64,000 nt of DNA from Pseudoneobacillus sp042683745 (GCF_042683745.1 NZ_JBHUJX010000012.1:186001-250000); one strand, 5' to 3'; shown: positions 25,630 through 35,539, counted from the first letter of the stretch. Numbers and translations are program-made. The notes: generated by a model from the sequence alone, not told the origin.

Positions 25630-26736
25630 ATGAATGTATTTGAGAAGATTCGCGAGCATGAGCAGGTTGTGTTTTGTAATGATGAGACGACTGGATTGAG
25701 AGCGATTATTGCGATCCATAGTACGAGACTTGGTCCAGCCTTAGGGGGCTGCCGCATGTTTCCATATAAAAATGAAGAGGCCGCTTTAGAAGATGTATTG
25801 CGATTATCAAAAGGGATGACTTATAAGTGCGCAGCTGCTGATGTTGACTTTGGTGGTGGGAAAGCAGTTATTATCGGAGATCCTTCAAAAGACAAAAGCC
25901 CAGAGCTATTCCGAGCTTTCGGTCAATTTGTCGAATCACTAAATGGTCGCTTCTATACAGGAACAGACATGGGAACTAGTCCTGATGACTTCGTTCATGC
26001 CTTAAAAGAAACGAATTGTATTGTCGGAGTAGATGAAGCTTATGGAGGAAGTGGAGATTCTTCGATTCCAACGGCTCAAGGAGTCATATACGGAATTCAA
26101 GCAACTAGTCAATTCCAGTGGGGAACAACGGACTTAGCAAACCGAAGCTACTCGATTCAAGGACTTGGAAAAGTGGGATACAAAGTAGCAGAACGTTTAT
26201 TAGAAGAAGGTGCAGACCTTTTTGTTACTGATATTAATCAAGCCGCCATTGATCAACTTGTAGCTAAAGCAAAAGAAATCGGTGCAGGAATTAAAGTTGT
26301 TTCAAGTGATGAAATTTATAGCTGTCCAGCCGATGTATTTATCCCATGCGCTATGGGTGGAATCATTAATGACGACACGATTGATCAACTCCATGTAAAA
26401 GCAGTCGTTGGCTCAGCTAACAATCAATTACTAGAAATGAGACATGGAAAAATTCTTCACGAAAAAGGAATCATGTATGCTCCGGATTATATTGTCAACG
26501 CAGGCGGATTAATTCAAGTGGCTGATGAACTGTATACACCAAATAAAGATCGTGTCATGAGACAAACAAAAGCGATTTACAATTCCTTACTGGATATTTA
26601 TAAGCATGCAGCTGATGCTGGAATCACAACGATTGAAGCAGCGAATTCATTTTGTGAAAACAGAATCGAAACAAGGACTCGTCGAAACAGCTTTTTCTCA
26701 CATATGAAGCGTCCTAAATGGTCAGTTAGAACGTAA
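25630..26736 (+). CDS. phenylalanine dehydrogenase (Glu/Leu/Phe/Val dehydrogenase family)
   Basis: A 368-residue NAD-dependent amino-acid dehydrogenase. The glycine-rich GGGKAV with the catalytic lysines and the Rossmann motif QGLGKVGYKVAE are present. Segments GRFYTGTDMGT, YGGSGDSSIPTA and GSANNQLL match Bacillaceae phenylalanine dehydrogenases as I recall them better than leucine dehydrogenases. It would convert L-phenylalanine to phenylpyruvate. It heads the operon with the 2-oxoacid dehydrogenase, which could take phenylpyruvate on to phenylacetyl-CoA. Leucine or valine as substrate is the alternative. Confidence 0.78.
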   Translation: MNVFEKIREHEQVVFCNDETTGLRAIIAIHSTRLGPALGGCRMFPYKNEEAALEDVLRLSKGMTYKCAAADVDFGGGKAVIIGDPSKDKSPELFRAFGQFVESLNGRFYTGTDMGTSPDDFVHALKETNCIVGVDEAYGGSGDSSIPTAQGVIYGIQATSQFQWGTTDLANRSYSIQGLGKVGYKVAERLLEEGADLFVTDINQAAIDQLVAKAKEIGAGIKVVSSDEIYSCPADVFIPCAMGGIINDDTIDQLHVKAVVGSANNQLLEMRHGKILHEKGIMYAPDYIVNAGGLIQVADELYTPNKDRVMRQTKAIYNSLLDIYKHAADAGITTIEAANSFCENRIETRTRRNSFFSHMKRPKWSVRT

Positions 26737-26760
26737 GTAAAGCATCTAAGGAGTGATAAA

Positions 26761-27828
26761 GTGATTGAAAATTTCCCCATTTTACAAGTACTAGATGAAA
26801 GTGGACATATACAAAACAACAATGTTCGATCAAAAATTACTGATGAAATGACGCTGAATTTCTATCAACACTGCCTTCGAATCCGAACATTTGATCGAAA
26901 AGCAATCAGTCTTCAGCGTCAAGGCCGAATTGGTACATATGCACCATTTGAAGGGCAAGAGGCTTCACAGGTCGGAAGTGCATTAGCCTTACAAAAGGAT
27001 GACTGGTTATTCCCAACGTATCGTGACCACGGAGCAGCGATGACCTTCGGACACTCCTTACGCAATATTTTGTTGTTTTGGAATGGTCGAAATGAGGGAT
27101 GCATTCCTCCTGGCGGGAAAAAAATATTCCCTCCAGCGATCCCGATTGCCACCCAAATTCCTCATGCTGCCGGTGCAGCTTATGCGGAAAAACGAAAAGG
27201 GACTAAAAATGCGGCTATCGTTTATTTTGGAGATGGCGCCACGTCAGAAGGTGACTTTCACGAAGGAATCAATTTCGCAAGTGTCATGAAAGCTCCTGTT
27301 GTCCTTTTTAATCAAAATAACGGATACGCGATTTCAGTCCCGATCAATAAGCAAATGAGTAGTGAAACAATTGCACAGAAAGCACTAGCGTACAATATTC
27401 CAGGGGTTAGAATCGATGGGAATGACGTATTTGCTGTATATTTTGAGACGCTAAAAGCACTTGAAAGAGCAAGAAATGGGCTAGGGCCAACGTTAATCGA
27501 AGCGATCACCTGGAGATACGGTGCCCATACAACAGCTGATGATCCTTCTAAGTATAGAGATCAAATGAGTAGTCAAAGCCGCAGGAATACGACCGATCCA
27601 TTATTACGTCTTGAGAGATTCATGAGGAATGAAGGGATATATGATGAAAAATGGATCGAAGAAATCGAAGAAAAGTCCCAAAGAGAAATTGATTTAGCTG
27701 TCGAAGAAATGGAGAACTTTCCAGCAGCAAATCCGGCAGACATATTTGATCATGTATTTGCCGAACCGACTTGGGGAATTCAAAAACAAAAAGAAGATTA
27801 TTTGAGATTAATAGGGGTGAATCCATGA
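26761..27828 (+). CDS. 2-oxoacid dehydrogenase E1 component, alpha subunit
   Basis: A 355-residue thiamine-diphosphate enzyme subunit with the GDGATSEGDFHEGINFA...NN motif that binds ThDP and magnesium. It pairs with the next gene's beta subunit to decarboxylate a 2-oxo acid and acylate the lipoyl arm of E2. The GTG start has AAGGAGTGATAA. Placed after phenylalanine dehydrogenase and in the same island as paa genes, its likely substrate is phenylpyruvate, but branched-chain 2-oxo acids are possible. Confidence 0.87.
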   Translation: MIENFPILQVLDESGHIQNNNVRSKITDEMTLNFYQHCLRIRTFDRKAISLQRQGRIGTYAPFEGQEASQVGSALALQKDDWLFPTYRDHGAAMTFGHSLRNILLFWNGRNEGCIPPGGKKIFPPAIPIATQIPHAAGAAYAEKRKGTKNAAIVYFGDGATSEGDFHEGINFASVMKAPVVLFNQNNGYAISVPINKQMSSETIAQKALAYNIPGVRIDGNDVFAVYFETLKALERARNGLGPTLIEAITWRYGAHTTADDPSKYRDQMSSQSRRNTTDPLLRLERFMRNEGIYDEKWIEEIEEKSQREIDLAVEEMENFPAANPADIFDHVFAEPTWGIQKQKEDYLRLIGVNP

Positions 27829-28823
27829 TGAATTCTATGGTAGAAACGAAAACACTTACTCTCGTTCAAGCCATCAATGATGCCATGGATTGCATGCTCA
27901 AGGAGAACGAGCAAGTCATTCTATTAGGAGAAGATATTGGCAAAAACGGCGGTGTCTTTCGGGCGACAGATGGACTTCAAGAAAAATATGGCGAAGCTCG
28001 AGTCCTAGATACACCTCTAAGTGAGGCAGGATTTGTTGGGGCTGCGATAGGAATGGCCGTTAATGGTTTTCTTCCCGTCATCGAAATTCAATTTTTAGGT
28101 TTTATATACCCAGCATATGAACAAATTATGACACATGCTTCAAGACTACGAATGAGAACAATGGGACATTACACCGTTCCGATGGTTATCCGTGCACCTT
28201 ATGGAGCTGGAGTCCGTGCACCTGAGATTCATTGTGATAGCACGGAAGCCATATTCACTCACATGCCTGGTATTAAGGTCGTTTGTCCATCCAATCCATA
28301 TGATGCAAAAGGGCTTCTCATTGCAGCAATCGAGGACCCGGACCCAGTTCTTTTCTTAGAACCAATGCGAAGTTACCGTTCCACACGTGTTGAGGTTCCA
28401 GAAGGAAAGTACACAGTAGAAATCGGTAAAGGTAAACGACTAAAGGAAGGTGAAGATGTCACAATCATTTCGTGGGGGGCAATGGTACCTGTAGCACTAA
28501 AAGCCGCCGATCAAATGAAGGAAAAAGGAGTACATTGTGATGTGCTTGATCTTCGGACCCTCTATCCTTTAGATCATGAGCTCATAGCTGAATCCGTTCA
28601 GAAAACAGGAAGAACGGTCATTGTCCACGAAGCACACGCAACAGGTGGTGTAGGAAATGACATCATTTCAATCATTAATGACACCTCGTTTCTTTACCAA
28701 AAAGCACCGGCGGAAAGAGTAACTGGATTTGATGCACCTGTTCCCTATTTCGGATTTGAGGATCATTACTTACCAACTCCACAGAGGGTCATCCAAGCAA
28801 TTGAAAAAGTAATGAAGTTCTAA
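27825..28823 (+). CDS. 2-oxoacid dehydrogenase E1 component, beta subunit
   Basis: A 332-residue transketolase-type beta subunit (LLGEDIGKNGGVFRAT, GFVGAAIGMA, VHEAHATGGVGNDI). ATG 27825 overlaps the TGA of the alpha subunit (ATGA); ATG 27828 is an equal alternative. AGGGGTG lies upstream. It completes the heterotetrameric E1. Confidence 0.88.
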   Translation: MMNSMVETKTLTLVQAINDAMDCMLKENEQVILLGEDIGKNGGVFRATDGLQEKYGEARVLDTPLSEAGFVGAAIGMAVNGFLPVIEIQFLGFIYPAYEQIMTHASRLRMRTMGHYTVPMVIRAPYGAGVRAPEIHCDSTEAIFTHMPGIKVVCPSNPYDAKGLLIAAIEDPDPVLFLEPMRSYRSTRVEVPEGKYTVEIGKGKRLKEGEDVTIISWGAMVPVALKAADQMKEKGVHCDVLDLRTLYPLDHELIAESVQKTGRTVIVHEAHATGGVGNDIISIINDTSFLYQKAPAERVTGFDAPVPYFGFEDHYLPTPQRVIQAIEKVMKF

Positions 28824-28835
28824 GGAGGTGATGTG

Positions 28836-30008
28836 ATGGAAATTAAGCTTAGTGACATTGGTGAAGGGATGACCGAAGCGACAATCAATTGCTTTTTTGT
28901 AAAGCCAGGAGATTTTGTCAAAGCTGATCAGCCTCTCGTCGAAGTCCAGACGGATAAAATGACAGCAGAAATTCCAGCACCAGCTTCTGGTGTAATAAAA
29001 GAGTTAAAAGCAGTCGCTGGAGAAAATATTCTTGTAGGTTCAACCTTACTCATATTAGAAAAAGAAGCAAATGAACCCTCAGAAACTAGTAAAATGAATC
29101 TTCGCATTCTGGCGTCACCCTTTACCCGGAAAATTGCCAGGGAAAAAGGCGTCCTTATTGAAGAAATTATAGGAACAGGTCCAGGTGGTCGCATTACTGA
29201 CGAAGATGTCTATCGTTTCGTTGACTCAAAATCAAAAGTAGTCGAAAAACAAATCCAAATGGAACGACCAAACGTTATAGAAAAAATCGAGAGCAAGGAA
29301 ACTACAACGATACAAGGAGACATTTTACCTTTTAGAGGGAAGCGTAAGCAAATCGCTAAAAAAATGGTTCATTCCTTACAAACCATTGCTCATTGTACAC
29401 ATTTTGAAGAGATCGATGTCAGTCAATTGCTTGAATTTCGCAGTGAATTAAAACAAATGAATCGTTCTATTACCGCAACAGCCTTTTTCATAAAAGCTTT
29501 ATCACTTAGTTTAAAAGAGTTTCCTATTTTTAACGCACAATTAAATGAAGAGAAAGAAAACATTCATTTAATAAACGAACATCATATCGGGGTTGCAGTC
29601 GATACTCCAGATGGTTTAATGGTTCCTGTTATCCGTAACGTCGAACAAAAAACGATCACCATCATCCATAAAGAATTAAAAGATCTAACTGAAAAAGCTC
29701 TACAAAACCAACTAACAATGAAGGATATTACTGGCGGGACTTTTACCATCAGTAATGTTGGTCCATTAGGTGGAAGTATAGGGGCAACACCGATTATTCA
29801 ACATCCTGAAGTGGCACTCGTATCGTTTCATAAAACGAAGAAAAGAGCCGTTGTTACCGAACTTGATGAGATTGTCATACGTCCAATGATGAACATATCC
29901 ATGTCCTTTGACCACCGAGTAGCTGATGGAGCAACAGCTGTTGCCTTCACAAATAGACTAACAGAGTTCATCGAAAACCCGAAACTCATGTTATTGGAGT
30001 TGATTTAA
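28836..30008 (+). CDS. 2-oxoacid dehydrogenase E2 (dihydrolipoyl acyltransferase)
   Basis: A 390-residue E2. Domains in order: one lipoyl domain with the lipoylated Lys in QTDKMTAEI (about residue 41), a peripheral subunit-binding domain (ASPFTRKIAREKGV...GTGPGGRIT), and the catalytic acyltransferase core with the active-site SFDHRVADGA near the C-terminus. ATG 28836 lies seven bases after GGAGG. It transfers the acyl group to CoA, here presumably giving phenylacetyl-CoA. Confidence 0.88.
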   Translation: MEIKLSDIGEGMTEATINCFFVKPGDFVKADQPLVEVQTDKMTAEIPAPASGVIKELKAVAGENILVGSTLLILEKEANEPSETSKMNLRILASPFTRKIAREKGVLIEEIIGTGPGGRITDEDVYRFVDSKSKVVEKQIQMERPNVIEKIESKETTTIQGDILPFRGKRKQIAKKMVHSLQTIAHCTHFEEIDVSQLLEFRSELKQMNRSITATAFFIKALSLSLKEFPIFNAQLNEEKENIHLINEHHIGVAVDTPDGLMVPVIRNVEQKTITIIHKELKDLTEKALQNQLTMKDITGGTFTISNVGPLGGSIGATPIIQHPEVALVSFHKTKKRAVVTELDEIVIRPMMNISMSFDHRVADGATAVAFTNRLTEFIENPKLMLLELI

Positions 30009-31441
30009 TGGTAGTTGGTGAACTAGCTCATGAAAAGGATATTGTCATCATCGGTGGAGGACCTGGAGGGTACCACGCAGCCATTCGTGCAGCCCAACTT
30101 GGGAAAAAAGTAACCCTCATCGAGAAGAATGAACTCGGTGGAGTTTGCTTAAACGAAGGCTGTATTCCTTCTAAAATTCTCACTACAGCAGCAGCGAGAA
30201 TAAATTTGTTCAAAGATAGTGAAGAAATGGGAATTGGTGACGCTAATCCAATCTTTCATTATGAAAAATTAAGAAACTATCAACGAAAAGTAATGGATCA
30301 ACTGAAAAATGGGGTCAAGGCTCTCGTCCAAGCAAATAAAGTTGAAATGGTCCACGGTAATGCTTATTTTCTAAGTGATGACAGAATTGGGATTGACTCA
30401 GGAGATCACTTTGAGGTTTTCAAATTTAATCAAGCCGTCATCGCTACAGGTAGCATTCCAGAAGAGATCAATGGGATTATTCCAAATGGTGATAAGATTT
30501 TTAATTCAAAAATGATTTTAGACATGACGGAAATTCCTGGTCATCTATTGATTTATGGTCATAATGAAATGGCGCTGGAAATGGCTAGTTCTTTTCATAC
30601 CTTTGGGTCAGAGGTAACAATTTTACTAGACAAGGAAGACTTCGGTTTCGATCCTTCCATTGAAAAAGAAGTCAAAAGAATATTGAAGAAAAAGAAAATC
30701 AAATTGATTAAAAATGTCCAATTAACAGGCGTGCAACGTTTAAATGATGTGATACAGGTGGAAATAACTACCCTTGACGAAAAAGTAAGTGTCTCTGGAA
30801 CTCATTTACTACTAGCAACAAACACCGTTCCCAATACGAAGCAATTAGGTTTAGAAAAAATTGGAGTCATCTTAGATAAACATGGGTTCATCGTAACAGA
30901 CAAACAATGTCAATCATCGTTAGCCACGATTTATGCAGTAGGTGATGTTACAGAAGGACCGGCACTTGCTGTAAAGGCAATAAAACAAGGGAAAGTAGCA
31001 GCAGAATCCATCGCAGGTAAGTTAGCAGAGTTTGATCCTTTCTTTCTACCAAAAATTGTCCATTTTCAACCACAGATAGCCACAGTTGGCATATCGGAAG
31101 AATATGCTATAGAACAAGGACTGAAAGTAAATATAGCCCAGTTTCCATTAGCAAGTAATGGATATGCGACACTTTTAGGAAAGAAAGAAGGTTTTATAAA
31201 GGTCATATCTGATGCCGAAAACGAAACAATATTAGGCATTCATATGATGGGGGAAGGAGCCATTGAGCTCATTTCAAGTGGCATTCTTTCTTTAGAAATG
31301 GTTGCAAGGGAAGAAGATTTAACATTCCCTCTATATCCACATCCAAGTATAAACGAAGGATTATTAGAAGCAGTCGAATCACTTAAAGATATGGCCGTCC
31401 ATATTCCACCAAAAAAGATTCAAAATAAAGTAACTATATAA
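30008..31441 (+). CDS. dihydrolipoyl dehydrogenase E3
   Basis: A 477-residue flavoprotein with FAD motif GGGPGGYHAA, redox disulfide GGVCLNEGCIPSK, second FAD motif TIYAVGDVT, and the C-terminal HPSINE that carries the catalytic His-Glu pair. The NAD-binding segment reads LIYGHNEMALEMA, a poor match to the usual GxGxxG. The ATG overlaps the E2 stop codon. It reoxidises the lipoyl arm of E2. The odd NAD motif could mean altered cofactor use or just drift. Confidence 0.87.
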   Translation: MVVGELAHEKDIVIIGGGPGGYHAAIRAAQLGKKVTLIEKNELGGVCLNEGCIPSKILTTAAARINLFKDSEEMGIGDANPIFHYEKLRNYQRKVMDQLKNGVKALVQANKVEMVHGNAYFLSDDRIGIDSGDHFEVFKFNQAVIATGSIPEEINGIIPNGDKIFNSKMILDMTEIPGHLLIYGHNEMALEMASSFHTFGSEVTILLDKEDFGFDPSIEKEVKRILKKKKIKLIKNVQLTGVQRLNDVIQVEITTLDEKVSVSGTHLLLATNTVPNTKQLGLEKIGVILDKHGFIVTDKQCQSSLATIYAVGDVTEGPALAVKAIKQGKVAAESIAGKLAEFDPFFLPKIVHFQPQIATVGISEEYAIEQGLKVNIAQFPLASNGYATLLGKKEGFIKVISDAENETILGIHMMGEGAIELISSGILSLEMVAREEDLTFPLYPHPSINEGLLEAVESLKDMAVHIPPKKIQNKVTI

Positions 31442-31461
31442 AATTTAAGGAGGAAATAAAA

Positions 31462-32580
31462 ATGAAAGAACAAGCAAATGTAACGAATCAAAAAGTTGAG
31501 GATTTTTTCCCAGTTAAGGATGTCGATTATTTAGAAATTTATACAGGAAATGCAAAGCAAGCATGTCACTATTTCTGTACAGCATTCGGATTTAAACCAG
31601 TAGCGTACTCTGGATTAGAAACAGGTAATCGTGAAACTGTATCTTATGTTCTTCAACAACGTAAAATCCGTCTTGTCATTACTGGATCGTTAAAAGAAGA
31701 TACGAGAATTTCACAATTCGTCAAATTACATGGTGATGGCGTGAAAGATATCGCCTTATTGTTTGATGATGTAGAAAAAGCATACCATGAAGCGGTTTCT
31801 AGAGGTGCGATTGCGATTACACCACCTTACGAACTGAAGGACGAACATGGAACTGTTAAAAAAGCAGTTATCGGGACTTACGGAGACACGGTCCATACAC
31901 TAGTGGAAAGAAAAGACTATAAAGGCGCTTTCATGCCTGGATTTGAACCAATTGAAGGCTATTCTATGCCTATTCATGATGCAGGCTTTATTGCCGTGGA
32001 TCATGTAGTTGGAAACGTAGAAAGCATGCCTGAATGGGTAGACTACTACGCCAATGTAATGGGCTTCAAAGAAATGAAGCATTTTACTGATAAAGACATT
32101 ACAACCGAGTATTCGGCGTTAATGTCTAAGGTTATGTACAATGGCGGTAGAATTAAATTCCCAATTAACGAACCAGCTGAAGGAAAAAGAAAATCACAAA
32201 TTCAAGAATACCTTGAGTTTTATAACGGGGCTGGTGTGCAACATCTTGCCATCTTAACAGAGGATATTATTGAAACGGTTCGTATTCTTCGTGATAATGG
32301 CGTTGAATTCTTATCTACGCCAGACTCTTATTATGAAATGTTATCAGAACGTGTTGGAAAAATTGACGAAGAAATTGATAAAATTCGAGAGCTCAATATT
32401 TTAGTAGACCGTGATGACGAAGGCTACTTACTACAAATTTTCACAAAACCAATCGTTGATAGACCAACCTTATTTGTGGAAGTCATCCAACGTAAAGGGG
32501 CAAGAGGATTTGGAGAAGGAAACTTCAAAGCACTATTTGAATCCATTGAACGTGAACAGGAAAGACGTGGAAATCTGTAA
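31462..32580 (+). CDS. hpd: 4-hydroxyphenylpyruvate dioxygenase
   Basis: A 372-residue Fe(II) vicinal-oxygen-chelate enzyme with two related halves. Iron ligands are seen as His in AVDHVVGNV and VQHLAIL and Glu in FVEVIQRKG, along with the C-terminal GFGEGNFKALFESIE typical of the family. It converts 4-hydroxyphenylpyruvate to homogentisate. The start has AAGGAGG. It opens the tyrosine branch and directly follows E3. Confidence 0.92.
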   Translation: MKEQANVTNQKVEDFFPVKDVDYLEIYTGNAKQACHYFCTAFGFKPVAYSGLETGNRETVSYVLQQRKIRLVITGSLKEDTRISQFVKLHGDGVKDIALLFDDVEKAYHEAVSRGAIAITPPYELKDEHGTVKKAVIGTYGDTVHTLVERKDYKGAFMPGFEPIEGYSMPIHDAGFIAVDHVVGNVESMPEWVDYYANVMGFKEMKHFTDKDITTEYSALMSKVMYNGGRIKFPINEPAEGKRKSQIQEYLEFYNGAGVQHLAILTEDIIETVRILRDNGVEFLSTPDSYYEMLSERVGKIDEEIDKIRELNILVDRDDEGYLLQIFTKPIVDRPTLFVEVIQRKGARGFGEGNFKALFESIEREQERRGNL

Positions 32581-32584
32581 ATAA

Positions 32585-32841
32585 GAAAAGCGGAAGCGCC
32601 TTGCAGCCCCGATAAAGAAGACTGGTCGATTGGCAAGAGTAGCGAAGCCAGAGACCTAGTCGCACTTATGCAAACCGTTCTTTGGTTTGCTAAGCAAATG
32701 CTTATCCACCCGGAAAGTCGTTCTTTGACTTTTTGGGTGGCGAACATTTGACCTCGAGGTCGACAAAAACGCGACGTCCTGTCGCATTGTCGACACTAGT
32801 ACTTCCTGTACGTCGGGGCTAGGCGCTGGAGCTAGACAATT
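32585..32841. repeat. dispersed structured repeat, copy C (reverse orientation)
   Basis: It begins GAAAAGCGGAAGCGCC and ends GGCGCTGGAGCTAGACAATT. It contains the reverse complement of the copy B and D core (TGTCGACACTAGTAC, GTCGGGGCT) and its own inner hairpin CCACCC...GGGTGG. The 304-base gap 32581-32884 between hpd and the aminotransferase is filled by this element and a GGGAGGAA/TTCCTCCC hairpin (32848-32867). Confidence 0.8.
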
Positions 32842-32884
32842 ACAAAAGGGAGGAATTTTTTCCTCCCCTATCTGAGGTGTAGTG

Positions 32885-34015
32885 ATGAACGTAAAAGCAA
32901 AAAGAGAAATTGAACAAATTAAGCCATATCCATTAGGTAAAACATTAGAAGATATTCAAAATGAATACAAACCACCGTTCCTTCGAAAAATGTCGGATAA
33001 CGAAAATGTGTACGGTTTTTCACCAATGGTCGAAGAAGAGTTAAGAAATTCCATTCATTCATTACAGATTTATCCGGATGGAGCAACGGGGAATTTATGT
33101 CAACAACTATCCATACATCTTAAAGTATCAAGTGAGAACCTTCTTATCGGTAATGGTTCCGAAGAGCTTATACGGCTGCTAACAAGAGCGTTCATCTCCA
33201 ATGGAGATGAAGCAATCATGGCTGATATCACATTCCCAATTTATAAATCAAATGTCATGATTGAAGGTGGTACATCTAAATTTGTGCCATTAGTTGAAGG
33301 TACGCATGATCTTCAAGGAATGTTTGAAGCCATTAGCGAACAAACAAAGATGATTTTTATTTGTAATCCTAACAACCCAACGGGGACTTGTGTGGATCCG
33401 CTTCAATTAAAGGAATTTATTGGAAAGATTCCATCACATATTCTGATTGTGCTTGATGAGGCTTACGATGAGTATATGGCAGATGAACATAAGGTGGACT
33501 CGATCTCCTTATTAGCTAAATATTCAAACTTAGTTATACTAAGAACCTTTTCAAAAGTGTATGGACTCGCTGCGCTTCGTGTCGGCTATGGAATCATGCA
33601 TCCATCCGTTCGAGAACAACTAGTGAAGGTAAAAGAAGTCTTTAACGTGAACCAGTTTGCCCAAAATGCCGCTATTGCCGCATTAAAGGATCAAGCTTTT
33701 GTCCAGGCTTGCAAAGATAAAAATGCCATTGAAAGAAATTATTTATCTTCTTCGTTAACTGATATGAATATTTCTTTTTTTCCTTCTCAAACCAATTTCT
33801 TATTTATTTATAACCTAGAAAGTCCGGAAGATTTAAATGAAGCCTTACTGCGGCAAGGTCTTGTTGTACGATTTTTCCCGTTTCCAGAATATAATGGCTG
33901 CATGAGAATGACGCTTGGAACCCACGAAGACCAAGATCAAATACTCCAAGTCTTTGAACACTTTTATAACAAAAAGGCGGTAATGAATAATGGAAATCAA
34001 TCCAGCCTCTCTTGA
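32885..34015 (+). CDS. HisC-like class II aminotransferase
   Basis: A 376-residue PLP-dependent fold-type I enzyme with the Schiff-base lysine in RTFSKVYGLAALRVGYG and the NPNNPTG motif. By sequence it looks like histidinol-phosphate aminotransferase, which often also uses aromatic amino acids. Its position between hpd and hmgA suggests it transaminates tyrosine to 4-hydroxyphenylpyruvate. ATG 32885 follows GAGGTG by five bases. It overlaps the next gene by 26 bases. Confidence 0.8.
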   Translation: MNVKAKREIEQIKPYPLGKTLEDIQNEYKPPFLRKMSDNENVYGFSPMVEEELRNSIHSLQIYPDGATGNLCQQLSIHLKVSSENLLIGNGSEELIRLLTRAFISNGDEAIMADITFPIYKSNVMIEGGTSKFVPLVEGTHDLQGMFEAISEQTKMIFICNPNNPTGTCVDPLQLKEFIGKIPSHILIVLDEAYDEYMADEHKVDSISLLAKYSNLVILRTFSKVYGLAALRVGYGIMHPSVREQLVKVKEVFNVNQFAQNAAIAALKDQAFVQACKDKNAIERNYLSSSLTDMNISFFPSQTNFLFIYNLESPEDLNEALLRQGLVVRFFPFPEYNGCMRMTLGTHEDQDQILQVFEHFYNKKAVMNNGNQSSLS

Positions 34016-34601
34016 TTGGAAAGAAGCGTATAAACTATTAGTAGGCTCGATATTACCTCGGCCAATTGCTTTCGTAAGCACTATAGATGAAAATGGAATT
34101 GCTAATGCAGCACCATTTAGTTTTTTTACGGCGATTTGTGCAGACCCTTTGCTTGTCTGCTTTTCACCCATGCGGCGCGGAACAGATGGGGCTAAGAAAG
34201 ATACATTAGTTAATATTGAAAAGACGAAAGAGTTTGTTATTAATATCGTAAGTGAAGATTTTGTGGAAAAAATGAATGATTGTGCAAAAGAGTTACCAAA
34301 TGAAATTGATGAGTTTGAATTTTCAGGACTTACTAAGATGAATAGCGTTCAAGTAAAAGCACCGCGGATCGGGGAATCAAAAGTCCAGTTGGAATGTGAA
34401 TTATTTGAATTATTGGATTTTGGAAGCCATCCAGGAGCAGGAAGTCTTGTCATCGGTAAAGTAGTCCATGTTCATATAATGGATGAACTCTATGATAAAG
34501 GTCGTATTTTATCGGAAAAATTATTACCAGTCGGGCGCTTAGCTGGACAAATGTATACGAAACCGTTAGCTGATACTTTTGAATTAATTCGAAAGAAATA
34601 G
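33990..34601 (+). CDS. flavin reductase-like FMN-binding protein
   Basis: A 203-residue split-barrel flavin-binding protein (LVGSILPRPIAFVSTIDENG, NAAPFSFFTAIC). Members reduce flavin for two-component monooxygenases or have unknown roles. It is embedded in the homogentisate genes and overlaps the aminotransferase gene, so it belongs to this operon, but no flavin-dependent monooxygenase partner is next to it. Its job here is unknown. Confidence 0.75.
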   Translation: MEINPASLDWKEAYKLLVGSILPRPIAFVSTIDENGIANAAPFSFFTAICADPLLVCFSPMRRGTDGAKKDTLVNIEKTKEFVINIVSEDFVEKMNDCAKELPNEIDEFEFSGLTKMNSVQVKAPRIGESKVQLECELFELLDFGSHPGAGSLVIGKVVHVHIMDELYDKGRILSEKLLPVGRLAGQMYTKPLADTFELIRKK

Positions 34602-34611
34602 GAGTAGTCTG

Positions 34612-35535
34612 ATGAAATTTGTGACATTTGAGAATAATGAACAAAAAAAGCGTGCTGGCATTTTAGTTGGTACCGAATATGTTGTTGATGTAGCTATTGC
34701 GAGTAATGGTGTTCTACCAAACAATATGCTGGAAATCATTGAGTCATATGAGACATTCTTACCTATATTAAGTGTGATAGAAAATTATACAAATCAAGAT
34801 AAAGGCGTCTATTCACTTTCGGAAGTTAAATTAATGGCTCCATTACCAAATCCTCGAAGTTTCCGAGACTTTTACGCATTTGAGCAGCATGTGAAAACTG
34901 CTCGTAGCAATCGTGGACTAGAAATGATTCCTGAATGGTATGAGATTCCCGTTTTTTATTTTTCCAATCATCTTGTGATGAAGGGGCCAGAGGAACTAAT
35001 TGAACGCCCAAAACAATGTTACTGGTTAGACTACGAATTAGAAATCGCCTGTATTATTGGAAAAGAAGGCAGAGATATCCTTAGAGATCAGGCGGATGAT
35101 TATATTTTTGGCTACTGTATTTTGAACGATTGGAGTGCACGAGACCTCCAAAGAAAAGAGATGTTAGTTGGTCTCGGACCTGCTAAGGGGAAGGATTTTG
35201 CTACTTCGATTGGTCCATATATTTTAACAAAAGACGAACTTCTTGATGCGATCAGTGGCAAAGGTTTTAACATAAATATGACTGCCAAAGTGAACGGAGT
35301 TCTTTTATCGGAAGGAAATATGAAGGATCTATTCTATTCTTTCGGTGAAATGATTGAGCGTGCATCAGACGGAGTGACTCTTTTTCCTGGGGAAATCATT
35401 GGTTCAGGTACGGTAGGTTCAGGATGCATTCTTGAATTAGGTCAGGAGGTTCATAGCTGGCTTGAACCTGGAGATTTAGTAGAATTAGAGATTGAAAAAT
35501 TAGGAGTTTTACGAAACAAGATTGCGGAAGGGTGA
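34612..35535 (+). CDS. fumarylacetoacetate hydrolase family protein
   Basis: A 307-residue FAH-fold hydrolase. The metal-binding region is visible in DYELEIACIIGKEG and ILNDWSARDLQ, with GKDFATSIGPY and FPGEIIGSGTVGSG further on. It would split fumarylacetoacetate (or maleylacetoacetate) to fumarate or maleate and acetoacetate, the last step of tyrosine breakdown. The ATG has GGAG upstream. Confidence 0.83.
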   Translation: MKFVTFENNEQKKRAGILVGTEYVVDVAIASNGVLPNNMLEIIESYETFLPILSVIENYTNQDKGVYSLSEVKLMAPLPNPRSFRDFYAFEQHVKTARSNRGLEMIPEWYEIPVFYFSNHLVMKGPEELIERPKQCYWLDYELEIACIIGKEGRDILRDQADDYIFGYCILNDWSARDLQRKEMLVGLGPAKGKDFATSIGPYILTKDELLDAISGKGFNINMTAKVNGVLLSEGNMKDLFYSFGEMIERASDGVTLFPGEIIGSGTVGSGCILELGQEVHSWLEPGDLVELEIEKLGVLRNKIAEG

Positions 35536-35539
35536 GAAA

